Part shown: piece by piece, positions 35,469 through 44,053 of the stretch
How the letters are laid out: every line of letters begins with the position of its first letter
Numbering within the stretch: the first letter of the stretch is position 1
DNA from: Candidatus Lumbricidiphila eiseniae
GTDB taxonomy: Bacteria; Actinomycetota; Actinomycetes; Actinomycetales; Microbacteriaceae
DNA: 64,000 nt
Assembly (NCBI GenBank): GCA_002529645.1
Contig: NAEP01000023.1
Location: 62,001-126,000, forward strand
Direction of reading: 5' to 3'
Notes under the pieces: generated by a model
The model's database searches: none
What the model saw: the letters and a program-made list of their open reading frames with translations, nothing else
Told to the model about the DNA's origin: nothing
Made by a program: the position numbers and the translations under genes

Positions 35469-35987
35469 GTGGCCGTCAAAATTCGTCTTAAGCGTCTGGG
35501 CAAGATCCGGGCACCCTACTATCGCATCGTTGTCGCTGACTCGCGCACCAAGCGCGATGGTCGTGTGATCGAGGAGATCGGCAAGTACCATCCCACCGAG
35601 AACCCCTCGTTCATTGAGGTCAAGTCGGAGCGCGCCCAGTACTGGCTCAGCGTCGGTGCGCAGCCGACCGAGCAGGTTGCCGCCATCCTCAAGTTGACCG
35701 GCGACTGGGGCATTTTCAAGGGGGAGAAAGACGCAAAATCCACGGTTCAATACGCAGAAAAGAAAGCCGTGTTTAGTGCCAACGAGGCGAAAAAATCGGT
35801 GCTGCGTCCGAAAGCGGAGAAACCTGCGCCGGTTGCTGTTCCAAACAAGGCGAGTGAGGTCGTTGCGGATGCGGCACCCGCGGATGTAGCGGAGGTTACC
35901 GCAGCGCCCACCGTTGAGGCACCCGCGGCCTCGTCCGCGGAAGCCCCGGCCGAGGCATCCGGCACTACTGACACCGACAAGGCATAA
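35469..35987 (+). CDS. rpsP: 30S ribosomal protein S16 with C-terminal extension
   Basis: 172 residues; the first 80 are a complete S16 ([25 protein letters not shown] region, [33 protein letters not shown]). Residues beyond 90 form an Ala/Pro/Glu-rich low-complexity tail ([20 protein letters not shown]), as in other actinobacterial S16. GTG 35469 follows AGGAG. First gene of rpsP-KH-rimM-trmD. Confidence 0.95.
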   Translation: MAVKIRLKRLGKIRAPYYRIVVADSRTKRDGRVIEEIGKYHPTENPSFIEVKSERAQYWLSVGAQPTEQVAAILKLTGDWGIFKGEKDAKSTVQYAEKKAVFSANEAKKSVLRPKAEKPAPVAVPNKASEVVADAAPADVAEVTAAPTVEAPAASSAEAPAEASGTTDTDKA

Positions 35988-35990
35988 CCC

Positions 35991-36227
35991 GTGCTCGCCG
36001 CCGCGCTCGAACACCTCGTCAGGGGAATCGTAGATAACCCCGACGAGGTGAAGGTTGTTGCGGTGTCGGGCACCCGCGGTGAGGTGCTTGAGGTTCACGT
36101 TAACCCGCTAGACCTGGGCCGCGTCATCGGTCGCTCGGGTCGCACCGCCAAGGCACTGCGCACCCTCGTGGCGGCGCTCGCCGATGGCCGTCGAGTGCGG
36201 GTTGATGTTGTTGATACCGATAACTAG
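35991..36227 (+). CDS. khpA: KH-domain RNA-binding protein (KhpA type)
   Basis: 78 residues, a single type II KH domain. The GxxG loop is GRSG in VIGRSGRTAKALRTLV near residue 47. Small KH proteins of this type, encoded between rpsP and rimM, bind RNA and in Gram-positives partner with KhpB/EloR. GTG 35991 lies three bases after the rpsP stop, so it is in the same operon. Confidence 0.9.
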   Translation: MLAAALEHLVRGIVDNPDEVKVVAVSGTRGEVLEVHVNPLDLGRVIGRSGRTAKALRTLVAALADGRRVRVDVVDTDN

Positions 36228-36228
36228 C

Positions 36229-36858
36229 GTGACCGAGGACAATCCCCGTCGTCTCCGAGTCGGTCGGCTCACCAAAGCACACGGTCTCAAGGGTGCCCTC
36301 AAGATTGAGCTCTACACGGATGCCCCGGAGCGCCGCTTTGCGCCCGGGGCATCTTTTTCGCTGCAGGTGCCGCCCGAATCACCGTGGCACGGAAAGACCC
36401 TCACCATTCGCGAACTGCGGTGGTTTAACGGACATCCCGTCGGGTTTTTTGACAAAATTGACGACCGCACCGCAGCCGAATCCATTGTGAAAGCCATTCT
36501 CTGGATCGAGGACACCGAGAATGCCGAGGGTGATGAGCCGGAGGCAGACGCCTGGTATGCCCACCAGCTTGTCGGGCTTGCGGTCATCCGTGATGGTGTG
36601 AAGATCGGTGAGGTGACGCGGCTGGAACACCTGCCCGCACAGGACCTGCTCATTGTCCGCTCGCGTGGGCGCGACACCATGGTGCCGTTTGTGTCGGCGA
36701 TTGTGCCCGAGGTGGATATCGCGGGCGGCACCATCACGGTAACACCGCCGGTCGGGTTGTTTGAGGATGTTGCGGATGAGGGCTCGACCGACACGCCCGC
36801 CGCTGTCGTCGCCGCTGTCGATATTCCCGCCGATGACCCCGCTGGCAGCACGAACTAG
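36229..36858 (+). CDS. rimM: 16S rRNA processing protein RimM
   Basis: 209 residues. N-terminal RimM domain: [24 protein letters not shown] at the start; C-terminal PRC-barrel ([21 protein letters not shown], then [24 protein letters not shown]). Needed for 30S maturation and binding S19. GTG 36229 starts one base after the KH gene stop. The last 35 residues are an acidic Ala-rich tail beyond the family core. Confidence 0.93.
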   Translation: MTEDNPRRLRVGRLTKAHGLKGALKIELYTDAPERRFAPGASFSLQVPPESPWHGKTLTIRELRWFNGHPVGFFDKIDDRTAAESIVKAILWIEDTENAEGDEPEADAWYAHQLVGLAVIRDGVKIGEVTRLEHLPAQDLLIVRSRGRDTMVPFVSAIVPEVDIAGGTITVTPPVGLFEDVADEGSTDTPAAVVAAVDIPADDPAGSTN

Positions 36859-36869
36859 AGTCACGCACC

Positions 36870-37613
36870 ATGCGAATCGATATCGTCACGATCTTTCCCT
36901 CCTTCTTTGATGTGTTGGATCTGTCACTGCTGGGTAAAGCACGGGATGCGGGTATTCTCTCGGTTGCCACCCACGATCTGCGCAACTTCACTCATGACCG
37001 GCACCGCACGGTTGACGACACTCCCTATGGTGGCGGTGCCGGGATGGTCATGAAGCCCGAGCCGTGGGGGGAGGCCTTGGACCATGTTCTTGCCGGTGGA
37101 GAATCTGGCCTCACAGCATCCGCCGCCGTTCTTGTCATTCCCACGCCCGTGGGTGAGATCTTTACGCAGGCCGACGCCCATGAGCTCGCGGCCGAACAGC
37201 ACCTCATCTTCGCCTGCGGTCGGTACGAGGGAATCGACGAGCGGGTGACCGATCACTACGCAGCTCGAATGCGGGTGCGCCCGATCAGCCTCGGTGACTA
37301 TGTGCTCAATGGGGGTGAGGTTGCCGTTATGGCCATGATCGAGGCGATCGGACGGCTTGTTCCCGGAGTCATTGGCAACCCCGATAGTCTCGTCGAAGAA
37401 TCCCACGAAGACGGCCTGCTGGAATATCCGAGCTACACAAAACCGGCCAGCTGGCGAGGGTTGGATGTCCCGCCCGTTCTGCTCTCCGGAAACCACGCGG
37501 CGATTGCCGCCTGGCGCCACGAACAACAGCGTGTGCGCACTCGTGACCGGCGGCCGGAACTGCTCGCAGGGCTGCCCGGGGAGGCAGGCGGTAACCGCGA
37601 TACCCACCCCTGA
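36870..37613 (+). CDS. trmD: tRNA (guanine37-N1)-methyltransferase
   Basis: 247 residues of the SPOUT class. [15 protein letters not shown] at the start, [17 protein letters not shown] near residue 51, the SAM-knot segment [11 protein letters not shown] near 113 and [15 protein letters not shown] near 139 are all conserved. Methylates G37 of tRNAs and prevents +1 frameshifting. ATG 36870, 11 bp after rimM. A repeat pair follows its stop (37638-37720). Confidence 0.96.
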   Translation: MRIDIVTIFPSFFDVLDLSLLGKARDAGILSVATHDLRNFTHDRHRTVDDTPYGGGAGMVMKPEPWGEALDHVLAGGESGLTASAAVLVIPTPVGEIFTQADAHELAAEQHLIFACGRYEGIDERVTDHYAARMRVRPISLGDYVLNGGEVAVMAMIEAIGRLVPGVIGNPDSLVEESHEDGLLEYPSYTKPASWRGLDVPPVLLSGNHAAIAAWRHEQQRVRTRDRRPELLAGLPGEAGGNRDTHP

Positions 37614-37637
37614 GGTGTACGGGGTCGGAGGCCTGTT

Positions 37638-37762
37638 CCGCGCGGTGAATGTACCCTGACCGAGGTTGGCGTCACCCTACCGGCCTCCCACACCCGCCCC
37701 GTGCGGTGAGTGCACCCTGAACCGCAACGCGGTGGGCGGGCTACTGCCCGCGCGCGGTGAGT
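37638..37762. repeat. Repeat between trmD and map, 61-bp period
   Basis: A 22-nt segment (GCGGTGA...ACCCTGA) occurs at 37638-37659 and 37699-37720 with 3 mismatches, 61 bp apart. A shorter related segment GCGCGGTGAGT lies at 37752-37762, inside the 3' end of the minus-strand map gene, 51 bp further. Most degenerate of the intergenic loci. Confidence 0.45.
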
Positions 37763-38511
37763 ATGATCGGGCCGTCGTCGGTGATCGCGACGGTGTGTTC
37801 GGAGTGCGCTCCGCGTGAGCCATCCGCGCTGCGGAGGGTCCAACCATCGGGATCAGTGACGATCTCGTCGGTTGCTGCGAGGAACCACGGTTCAATCGCG
37901 ATGACCAGGCCCGCCTTCAGCGGGAGGCCGCGCCGGGGGCGTCCATCGTTGGCGACATGGGGCTCGCCGTGCATTGTGCGACCGACACCGTGCCCGCCGA
38001 AGTCGGTGTTAACGGTGTAGCCGGCCTCGTGCGCGACATCCCCAATTGCGGCGGAGATATCGCCGATGCGATTGCCGATGCGGGCAGCGTTGATGCCCGC
38101 GGTGAGGGCGCGCTCGGTGGTGTCGATGAGGTGCAGGTCTTCTATCCGGGGCGTGCCGACGACGAGCGAGATCGCTGAGTCTGACACCCAGCCGTCGACC
38201 TCGGCGGCAAAATCGAGACTGAGCAGGTCGCCATCGCGCAGCGCATAGTCGTGGGGGAGTCCGTGTAGCACGGCATCGTTGACCGAGGTACAGAGCACTC
38301 TGCCGAACGGACTCGCACCAAACGAGGGGTGGTAGTCGATGTAGCAGCTGGATGCTCCGGCCTTCCGAATCATCTCGTGCGCCAGTGCATCGAGCTCAAG
38401 CAGGTTCACGCCGACCGCCGCCGCCGCCGCGGTTGCCTCAACCACGCTCGCCACGAACCCTCCCGCAGCACGCATCTGGTCAATTTCGGCGGGGGTGCGT
38501 AGCTCAATCAC
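37741..38511 (-). CDS. map: Methionine aminopeptidase, type I
   Basis: 256 residues. Metal ligands of the pita-bread fold are seen in order: LLSLDFAAEVDGWVSD (two Asp, about 97-108), GHGVGRTMHGEPHV (His near 171), VIAIEPWF (Glu near 203) and HTVAITDDGP (region of the last Glu position). HGLPHDYALRDGD near 80 carries the substrate-side His. Removes N-terminal Met. ATG 38511. Convergent with trmD. Its last codons belong to a degenerate repeat. Confidence 0.93.
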   Translation of the reverse strand: MIELRTPAEIDQMRAAGGFVASVVEATAAAAAVGVNLLELDALAHEMIRKAGASSCYIDYHPSFGASPFGRVLCTSVNDAVLHGLPHDYALRDGDLLSLDFAAEVDGWVSDSAISLVVGTPRIEDLHLIDTTERALTAGINAARIGNRIGDISAAIGDVAHEAGYTVNTDFGGHGVGRTMHGEPHVANDGRPRRGLPLKAGLVIAIEPWFLAATDEIVTDPDGWTLRSADGSRGAHSEHTVAITDDGPIILTARGQ

Positions 38512-38619
38512 ATCCTCTATTCTCGCTGCTTTGCGTGCAGTGACAGGTCGCCCCGCTGGGCGGCTTTGCTATCAGTGAACATTAATCCTGTCTGCGAAAG
38601 GTCCGGGTAGGCTGCCAAC

Positions 38620-39060
38620 ATGATCCTCCGGGGCATTTACCGTTGGCAGTTTCTCGCAATCTTTGCGCTGCCGCTCTGGCTCGTTGTCGGCTGGGGTATT
38701 TTCGGACACGGCGGCTGGGGCCTTATCGGTCTTTTTCTCGCGGTGCCGATTACTGCCGTTTCGCTCGCGCTTGTCACCTTTCTCACTCGGATTCGTCCGA
38801 GCGTGCGGGCCGAACGAACTCTGAGTTGGCGGGATCTCCCCGCGCTCGCGCTCTGGCACGGTTCGCTTCTCGGACTGGGGTTTTACGGCAGCACGGGGAT
38901 GCTCTTCGTTCTGCTCGGGATCCTCGGGGCGCTTTGTTCATTCTGGCTCGCAGTCCGGGCACTTGTGCACGATGGCGGTCGCCGGATGAGCGATACGGTG
39001 GCAGAGCACCGGCGAACTACCCGCGATGACACCATCGTCGTGCACGAAAAACACGACTAG
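38620..39060 (+). CDS. Hypothetical four-TM membrane protein
   Basis: 146 residues with four hydrophobic segments (FLAIFALPLWLVVGWGIFG; LIGLFLAVPITAVSLALVTFL; LALWHGSLLGLGFYG; MLFVLLGILGALCSFWLAV) and a polar C-terminal tail rich in charged residues. No family or catalytic motif recognised. ATG 38620. Followed by a compact hairpin (39067-39085), and located between map and rplS where similar small membrane proteins occur in related genomes (from general knowledge, not checked). Confidence 0.7.
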   Translation: MILRGIYRWQFLAIFALPLWLVVGWGIFGHGGWGLIGLFLAVPITAVSLALVTFLTRIRPSVRAERTLSWRDLPALALWHGSLLGLGFYGSTGMLFVLLGILGALCSFWLAVRALVHDGGRRMSDTVAEHRRTTRDDTIVVHEKHD

Positions 39061-39066
39061 CCGGTG

Positions 39067-39085
39067 TGCCCCTTCGCCCGGGGCA
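39067..39085. terminator. Compact hairpin after membrane-protein gene
   Basis: TGCCCC (39067-39072) and GGGGCA (39080-39085) with a 7-nt loop, six bases after the stop of the membrane protein. GC-rich hairpin without a T-tract. Confidence 0.45.
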
Positions 39086-39259
39086 TCCGGACGCTTTGCT
39101 CTCGTGGGCTTGGTCATGGCAGAATAGAACCTTGTGCCGTCGCGCGTCTCTGCCTCCGGGGAGTGAGCGGGTGTCATACCGATCGGTGTGACGCGAGCGG
39201 CACCACCTCCCCTTGACACAGCGCGTTCGACCGGTGGCGGGCGCAGAGAGCGAAGCCTC

Positions 39260-39607
39260 ATGCACATTCTCGATCAGGTTGACGCCGTAAGCCTGAAGTC
39301 CGATATCCCTGACTTTCGCCCGGGTGACACCGTCAGGGTTCACGTCAACATTATTGAAGGCACGCGCTCGCGTATCCAGGTTTTTCAGGGCATTGTTATC
39401 GGTCGCACCGGCCACGGTGTGCGCGAAACCTTCACGGTTCGCAAGATTAGCTTCCAGGTTGGCGTCGAGCGCACCTTCCCGGTGCACTCTCCGGTTGTTG
39501 ACCATATCGACATTGTGACCCGCGGTGATGTGCGCCGCGCCAAGCTCTACTACCTGCGCAAACTCCGGGGCAAGAAGGCAAAGATTAAAGAAAAGCGTGA
39601 CAATTAG
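39260..39607 (+). CDS. rplS: 50S ribosomal protein L19
   Basis: 115 residues: [55 protein letters not shown] and the basic end [17 protein letters not shown] are diagnostic. L19 lies at the 30S-50S interface. ATG 39260 chosen; the open frame upstream is leader sequence. A leader of about 200 bp precedes it. Confidence 0.96.
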   Translation: MHILDQVDAVSLKSDIPDFRPGDTVRVHVNIIEGTRSRIQVFQGIVIGRTGHGVRETFTVRKISFQVGVERTFPVHSPVVDHIDIVTRGDVRRAKLYYLRKLRGKKAKIKEKRDN

Positions 39608-39624
39608 GCTTGGTCACGCGGTGA

Positions 39625-39741
39625 GATGCCCCTATTGGCCGTGGTGATATCACCGTGTTTCGTGACCCCGGCGGGTGGTGCGACCCGGTACGCTTACGTG
39701 GTCGGCCGCCCCTCGTGAGCGTGCTGAAGAATTCTTCTTGA
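39625..39741 (+). pseudogene. Fragment of a second signal peptidase I gene
   Basis: Between rplS and lepB the frame from 39625 reads DAPIGRGDITVFRDPGGW, closely matching VPISRGDVVVFRDPGGW of the intact lepB downstream (nucleotides near 40074-40123), then diverges and stops at 39741. A stop lies directly upstream, so it cannot be translated as a peptidase. It looks like the relic of a tandem lepB paralogue that has been mostly deleted. Confidence 0.65.
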
Positions 39742-39837
39742 GTGTGCCGGATGAGCCCGCCCCGCAAACTCGAACTGAGGCCCAGTGCACCAGTGCGTTA
39801 GCTCCATCGCCTACACTGTCGAAGAGAACAGAGGGTC

Positions 39838-40608
39838 ATGACACAAGAAATTTTGCTCCGACGCGACCGCGCCGGTGTGCAGAGGGCGCGCCGAAAGCGG
39901 CGGGTGGGATTGTTTATCCGGGACATCCTCATCATTTTGGTGCTCGCTGTCTTCGCATCGTTTCTGGTCAAAACCTTTCTTATTCGTTCGTTCTACATTC
40001 CCTCGGCGTCGATGGAGAACACACTGATGATCAACGACCGGATCATTGTGAACGAGCTCGTCCCGAACCTCGTGCCTATCAGTCGCGGTGACGTTGTTGT
40101 GTTCCGCGACCCCGGCGGATGGCTCGCCGCTTCGCCACCACCGCCCAACCAGCCGCCGCTTGTGGCAGCGGTGGAAGGCTTTCTATCTTTCGTCGGGCTC
40201 GCCGCACCGGACTCTAACGATCACCTTGTCAAGCGCGTTATCGGGCTGCCGGGCGACCACGTCGTGTGCTGTAATGTCCGCGGCCAAATGTCGGTGAACG
40301 GGGTGCCGCTCACCGAACCGTACATCAACTTCCCGAAGGGGGAAACGAAGGCCTCTGCCGACAGTTTCGACGTGGTCGTCCCGAAAAATTCGCTCTGGGT
40401 AATGGGCGATAACCGATATATGTCGAAAGACTCGCGGTACAACACGACGACACCGTTGAAGGGTTTTGTTCCCGTCAGTAATGTTGTCGGGCGGGTGTTT
40501 GTCATTAGTTGGCCGGTGTCGCGCTGGACCTGGCTCGGCAGCTATCCAGATGTTTTTGATCTGGTACCTCCGGCGGCTAAAAACGAGACAACCTCGAGCG
40601 GAAAATGA
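39838..40608 (+). CDS. lepB: Signal peptidase I
   Basis: 256 residues. One N-terminal membrane segment (FIRDILIILVLAVFASFLV, about residues 26-45), then the catalytic Ser in FYIPSASMENTL (near 60) and the general-base Lys in HLVKRVIGLPGD (near 131), plus the box E-type GDNRYMSKDSR. Cleaves Sec and Tat signal peptides at the outer face. ATG 39838. Its stop overlaps the rnhB start (ATGA). Confidence 0.95.
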   Translation: MTQEILLRRDRAGVQRARRKRRVGLFIRDILIILVLAVFASFLVKTFLIRSFYIPSASMENTLMINDRIIVNELVPNLVPISRGDVVVFRDPGGWLAASPPPPNQPPLVAAVEGFLSFVGLAAPDSNDHLVKRVIGLPGDHVVCCNVRGQMSVNGVPLTEPYINFPKGETKASADSFDVVVPKNSLWVMGDNRYMSKDSRYNTTTPLKGFVPVSNVVGRVFVISWPVSRWTWLGSYPDVFDLVPPAAKNETTSSGK

Positions 40609-41345
40609 CGCGGGTGGCCGACGGTGCACGGCGCTCCTGGCCCGTACCCGTGCCGACGCTGCGGGTGGAGCGGGCTATTCTCGCCGACGGTGCTTCGTTT
40701 GTGCTGGGCTGTGACGAGGTCGGTCGTGGTGCACTTGCGGGGCCTGTCAGTGTCAGCATCGTGCTCGTTGACAACACGGTGTCTCGGATGCCACAGGGCC
40801 TGCGCGACTCGAAACTTCTTACCGAACCACGGCGCGATCTTCTCGCGCCCCGCGCTCGTGCCTGGGTGCGTGCGTGGGGCGTCGGTGATGCCACCGCAGC
40901 GGAGATCGACGAGGTGGGGATTATGGTCTGCCTCGGACGGGCGGCTGTGCGTGCCCTGGATGGGCTTGTGGCGCAGGCGGTGGCCGGAGGCATCCTGAAT
41001 CGTGACGGGTTAGCGGGGGCACCACTGTTGCTGGACGGCAATCACGATTGGCTCAGTGCGGCGGCGGGACCTGCGGTGCGGGTGATCACTCGGACTAGGG
41101 CGGATCGTGACTGCGCTTCAGTGGCTGCGGCATCCGTCATCGCGAAGGTTCACCGCGACCAGCAGATGCGCCGTGCCCACGGCGAAGCCCCGCAGTACGG
41201 GTGGGAGAACAATAAGGGATACGCCAGTGCGGGCCACCGCTCGGCGATCGCCGTTCACGGACCGCACGCTTTGCACCGGCAGACGTGGCTGCACCCGGAA
41301 CGAGCGGAAGCGACGGGCTCAACGGGCGCGGGCGCGGCGAGATAG
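40605..41345 (+). CDS. rnhB: Ribonuclease HII
   Basis: 246 residues. The signature GCDEVGRGALAGPV (about 35-48) gives the catalytic Asp/Glu; LLLDGNHDWL (near 145) and TRADRDCASVAAASVIAKVHRD (near 165) complete the active site. Removes RNA from RNA-DNA hybrids and misincorporated ribonucleotides. ATG 40605 overlaps the lepB stop. Confidence 0.94.
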   Translation: MTRVADGARRSWPVPVPTLRVERAILADGASFVLGCDEVGRGALAGPVSVSIVLVDNTVSRMPQGLRDSKLLTEPRRDLLAPRARAWVRAWGVGDATAAEIDEVGIMVCLGRAAVRALDGLVAQAVAGGILNRDGLAGAPLLLDGNHDWLSAAAGPAVRVITRTRADRDCASVAAASVIAKVHRDQQMRRAHGEAPQYGWENNKGYASAGHRSAIAVHGPHALHRQTWLHPERAEATGSTGAGAAR

Positions 41346-41394
41346 ACGGACGTGGACTTGCCGCGGGTCGCGCTCAGCGTAGGATGAATGTCTA

Positions 41395-41718
41395 ATGGAT
41401 GAAGATGAGTTTGAGGACTACGACCGTGAGGTCGAACTAGCCCTCTATCGAGAATATCGCGACATCGTGTCGCAGTTTACGTACGTTGTGGAGACTGAGC
41501 GTCGGTTTTATCTGGCGAATGAGGTCGATCTGGTACGGCAAGACACCGAACACGACTTCTATTTTGAACTCACGATGAAGGATGTCTGGGTGTGGGATGT
41601 CTACCGCGCCGACCGGTTCGTGAAATCGGTGCGGGTGTTGACGTTCAAGGACGTCAACGTCGAAGAACTCGCGAGCCGTGAGTTTGAGCTGCCAAAAGAA
41701 CTCGCGCTCGACGAGTAG
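41395..41718 (+). CDS. DUF2469 family protein
   Basis: 107 residues, very acidic N-terminus (MDEDEFEDYDREVELALYRE), central FYLANEVDLVRQ and VWVWDVYRADRFVKSVRVLTFKDVNVEEL. This is the DUF2469 family, which follows rnhB in most actinobacteria including mycobacteria; function unknown. ATG 41395, 49 bp after rnhB. Confidence 0.92.
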   Translation: MDEDEFEDYDREVELALYREYRDIVSQFTYVVETERRFYLANEVDLVRQDTEHDFYFELTMKDVWVWDVYRADRFVKSVRVLTFKDVNVEELASREFELPKELALDE

Positions 41719-41793
41719 GAGCGGACCTGCAGGCATACCCTCGGGAGGCACCCACGGCCGGTCTCACGGACGAATTGGACTGGCGGTCCGATC

Positions 41794-41825
41794 GGTAGGT
41801 ATGGGGCTCGGTAGGTATGGGGCTG
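41794..41825. repeat. 16-bp perfect tandem duplication
   Basis: CGGTAGGTATGGGGCT is repeated head to tail at 41794-41809 and 41810-41825 in the gap between the convergent DUF2469 and SipW-type genes. A simple tandem duplication without an interval. Confidence 0.85.
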
Positions 41826-41872
41826 CGGCTCCGTGTGGTTACCGATTGCTGGCCTACCGCGACCCTGCAACA

Positions 41873-42595
41873 CTAATAGTCGTAGCGTGTGCTACGTCCA
41901 ATTTGGAATCGCCACGTGACAGACCCGGTTGCTCTCGGAGGCGCAGTTCCCGCAATGGCCACGGCGAGGCACAAATGCAGGGGCTTCTTCGAGAGGGTGA
42001 AATTTCTCTGAAAGTTACGATCTCCGAACTGCTTGTTCTTCCAAATGCCGTCGCGAATGGCAGGGGTCAGCACCGAAGCGGCGCTGCACGTGCGGTCGGA
42101 AGCATCGTCTGGGTACACGGCCCAGCTGTGCAGAAGCCAGTCTCTACCACCCGAAGGGCCGAAGCCGGTTATAGTGGAACCCACTGCTCCCTCCAAGGTT
42201 CCGGAGGGAGGGGTGACGGAGCCGGGTGAAAGCCGCACCGCAAACGGAGCGTAGAGGTTCTCATTACCGGGCACCATATTGTTGGCGTCGGTTGAGAAGC
42301 TGAGTGTTTTTCCGGGGGCGGTGGCGCTGCTTGACCATGTCACGCCTCCGTCCGTGCTTCCCTGGATATCGACGTCACCTCCCGCGCTGAACGTGCGGCT
42401 TGCGAGTTCAGAGTCGTTCCATGCGGCGAGGGTAGCTGCCGCGCCAAGACCGAGGACGAGTCCACCCGCCAGTGCCGCGAGTACTTTGCGGCGGCGGCGC
42501 GAAGGGTGGGGATCTCGTTTGCCCTGCCCGTTGGGCTGGGATTCTGCTTTCAATGTAGGGCCTGGCCTGTCAATGCCCAGGGGGGATTCGGTCAT
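41873..42595 (-). CDS. SipW-type signal exported protein (TasA/camelysin-like)
   Basis: 240 residues. After a 36-residue basic N-terminus comes a hydrophobic segment AALAGGLVLGLGAAATLAAW followed directly by NDSE, the pattern of alternate (SipW-dependent) signal sequences found on TasA-like fibre proteins. The mature part begins ASRTFSAGGDVDIQGSTDGG, typical of that group, and holds two cysteines. Probably a surface or matrix protein. ATG 42595. No sipW-like peptidase is visible in the window. A 27-nt repeat pair lies upstream (42844-42906). Confidence 0.7.
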   Translation of the reverse strand: MTESPLGIDRPGPTLKAESQPNGQGKRDPHPSRRRRKVLAALAGGLVLGLGAAATLAAWNDSELASRTFSAGGDVDIQGSTDGGVTWSSSATAPGKTLSFSTDANNMVPGNENLYAPFAVRLSPGSVTPPSGTLEGAVGSTITGFGPSGGRDWLLHSWAVYPDDASDRTCSAASVLTPAIRDGIWKNKQFGDRNFQRNFTLSKKPLHLCLAVAIAGTAPPRATGSVTWRFQIGRSTRYDY

Positions 42596-43039
42596 GGTTT
42601 CCTCCGACGGGACCCGTTGCTACCGCGGGTCTCCGCGGGTCAGTCACGTGAGGGCTTCTCCGTGCGGTGCGAGCGGCACCCGTGAGGGAACCGTTAGACA
42701 CGAAGACCCTCACGCCGGTGGCATATGGTGTGCTGTGGTGGCCGGTGAAGATCCCCGCTTCTACAAGAGCTTTCACGTTCGTGATGTAAGACACGATCTT
42801 ATAGCACGACCGGACAAAAACACAGCAAAACCCGAGGCCGAAACTATCACGTTCGGGCAGCGGATGCACGAGACCGGATCTATCATGTTCGGGCAGCGGA
42901 TGCACGTCTCATGGGCGTTTGTCCGCGAAGCTCTGGTCACGCGTCGGTGTCGTAGTGTTTTGGCCGAGCCCTGAATCCACAGGGCGGCAATTGGCGCGTC
43001 GTGCGGGGCATCCGGCGCGATCACCGGCACGCTGGATGA
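42596..43039. other. Divergent intergenic region
   Basis: 444 bp between the SipW-type gene and xerC. It should contain both promoters. Apart from the 27-nt repeat pair at 42844-42906 and an AT-richer stretch around 42780-42845, I see no assignable element. Confidence 0.5.
42844..42906. repeat. 27-nt direct repeat, 36-bp period
   Basis: CTATCA(C/T)GTTCGGGCAG and the following bases through GCACG occur at 42844-42870 and 42880-42906 with one mismatch, separated by only 9 nt. Spacing differs from the 60-bp class, so it may be a pair of regulator sites or a separate kind of duplication. Confidence 0.75.
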
Positions 43040-44053
43040 ATGGGTTCAGAAACCACACACTTCGATGCGATTGAGGAGGACTACCTTGCCCATGTTCGCT
43101 TCGAGCGCGGCTATGCGGGCAATACGCTCGCGGCCTACCGCGGAGATATTGCGGACCTCTTCCGATTTCTTGAACGACACAGCGTTACCGAGCCAAGCGC
43201 CATCACGCTAGAACTTCTTCGGGATTGGCTCTGGGAAGTCAGTGAGCGGGGCATGGCGACCGCGACTATCGCTCGGCGTGCGGCATCCGCGCGAGGGTTG
43301 ACGGCATGGATGCTCCGCCGTGGCCTCGCATCGACTGACCCCGGTGCCCGACTGCGCGCGCCGCGTGTGCAGCGCGCGCTGCCCCGGGTGGTGCACGCCA
43401 CCGCGATGGCGGGGCTCCTCGCAGGCCTCGCGACCCGCGCGGAGTCGGATGATCCCACCGCTGTTCGGGATGCCGCGATCATCGAGTTGCTCTATGCCTC
43501 CGCGCTCCGGGTGTCGGAGATTGTGGGACTCGATGTCGGTGATATCGACCGCCGCCGCCGTACCCTCCGGGTGGTTGGCAAGGGGTCGAAGGAGCGGGTT
43601 GTTCCCTACGGAGGACCGGCCGCTCGTGCCCTTGATCGATACCTCGAACAGTCCCGAATGGTCTTGCTCGCTCGCGCAGCAAATGAATCGGTGAGGAGCG
43701 AAGGGGGTGGAACTGGTTTACCCACTCGCCCAGCGGGCGAGTCCGGCGTACACCCTCAGCCTCCTGCGTGTTTCCAGCCCGCCGCCTTTCTCGGTGCTCG
43801 CGGTGGGCGGATTGGCACCCGCACGATTTACTCTCTTGTCGCATCCCTGCTCGCTGACCTGCCCGGATCCGGACCGAATGGTCCACACGCGCTTCGCCAT
43901 TCGGCCGCGACACACCTGCTTGACGGTGGCGCTGACCTCCGTGCGGTGCAAGAGTTTCTCGGGCACGCGAACCTGGGCACGACCCAGATCTACACTCACG
44001 TCTCAACCGAACGCCTGAAAGCCAGCTACCGCACCGCACATCCGCGCGCGTAG
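43040..44053 (+). CDS. xerC: Tyrosine recombinase XerC
   Basis: 337 residues. Core-binding N-domain (YLAHVRFERGYAGNTLAAYRGD), then catalytic Arg in YASALRVSEIVGLDV, Lys in VVGKGSKERVVPYG, HALRHSAATHLLDGG (His, Arg), and LGHANLGTTQIYTHV (His and nucleophile Tyr). Resolves chromosome dimers at dif with XerD. About 35 residues longer than usual because of a Gly/Pro-rich insertion near 220-255 that includes a palindrome in the DNA (43723-43742). The last five codons and TAG stop are part of a three-copy repeat. Confidence 0.92.
   Translation: MGSETTHFDAIEEDYLAHVRFERGYAGNTLAAYRGDIADLFRFLERHSVTEPSAITLELLRDWLWEVSERGMATATIARRAASARGLTAWMLRRGLASTDPGARLRAPRVQRALPRVVHATAMAGLLAGLATRAESDDPTAVRDAAIIELLYASALRVSEIVGLDVGDIDRRRRTLRVVGKGSKERVVPYGGPAARALDRYLEQSRMVLLARAANESVRSEGGGTGLPTRPAGESGVHPQPPACFQPAAFLGARGGRIGTRTIYSLVASLLADLPGSGPNGPHALRHSAATHLLDGGADLRAVQEFLGHANLGTTQIYTHVSTERLKASYRTAHPRA

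Noticed and set aside
42844-42906. CRISPR-like unit
   Set aside because: Interval is only 9 nt and period 36, so it does not fit the 58-62 bp class; kept as an ordinary direct repeat.
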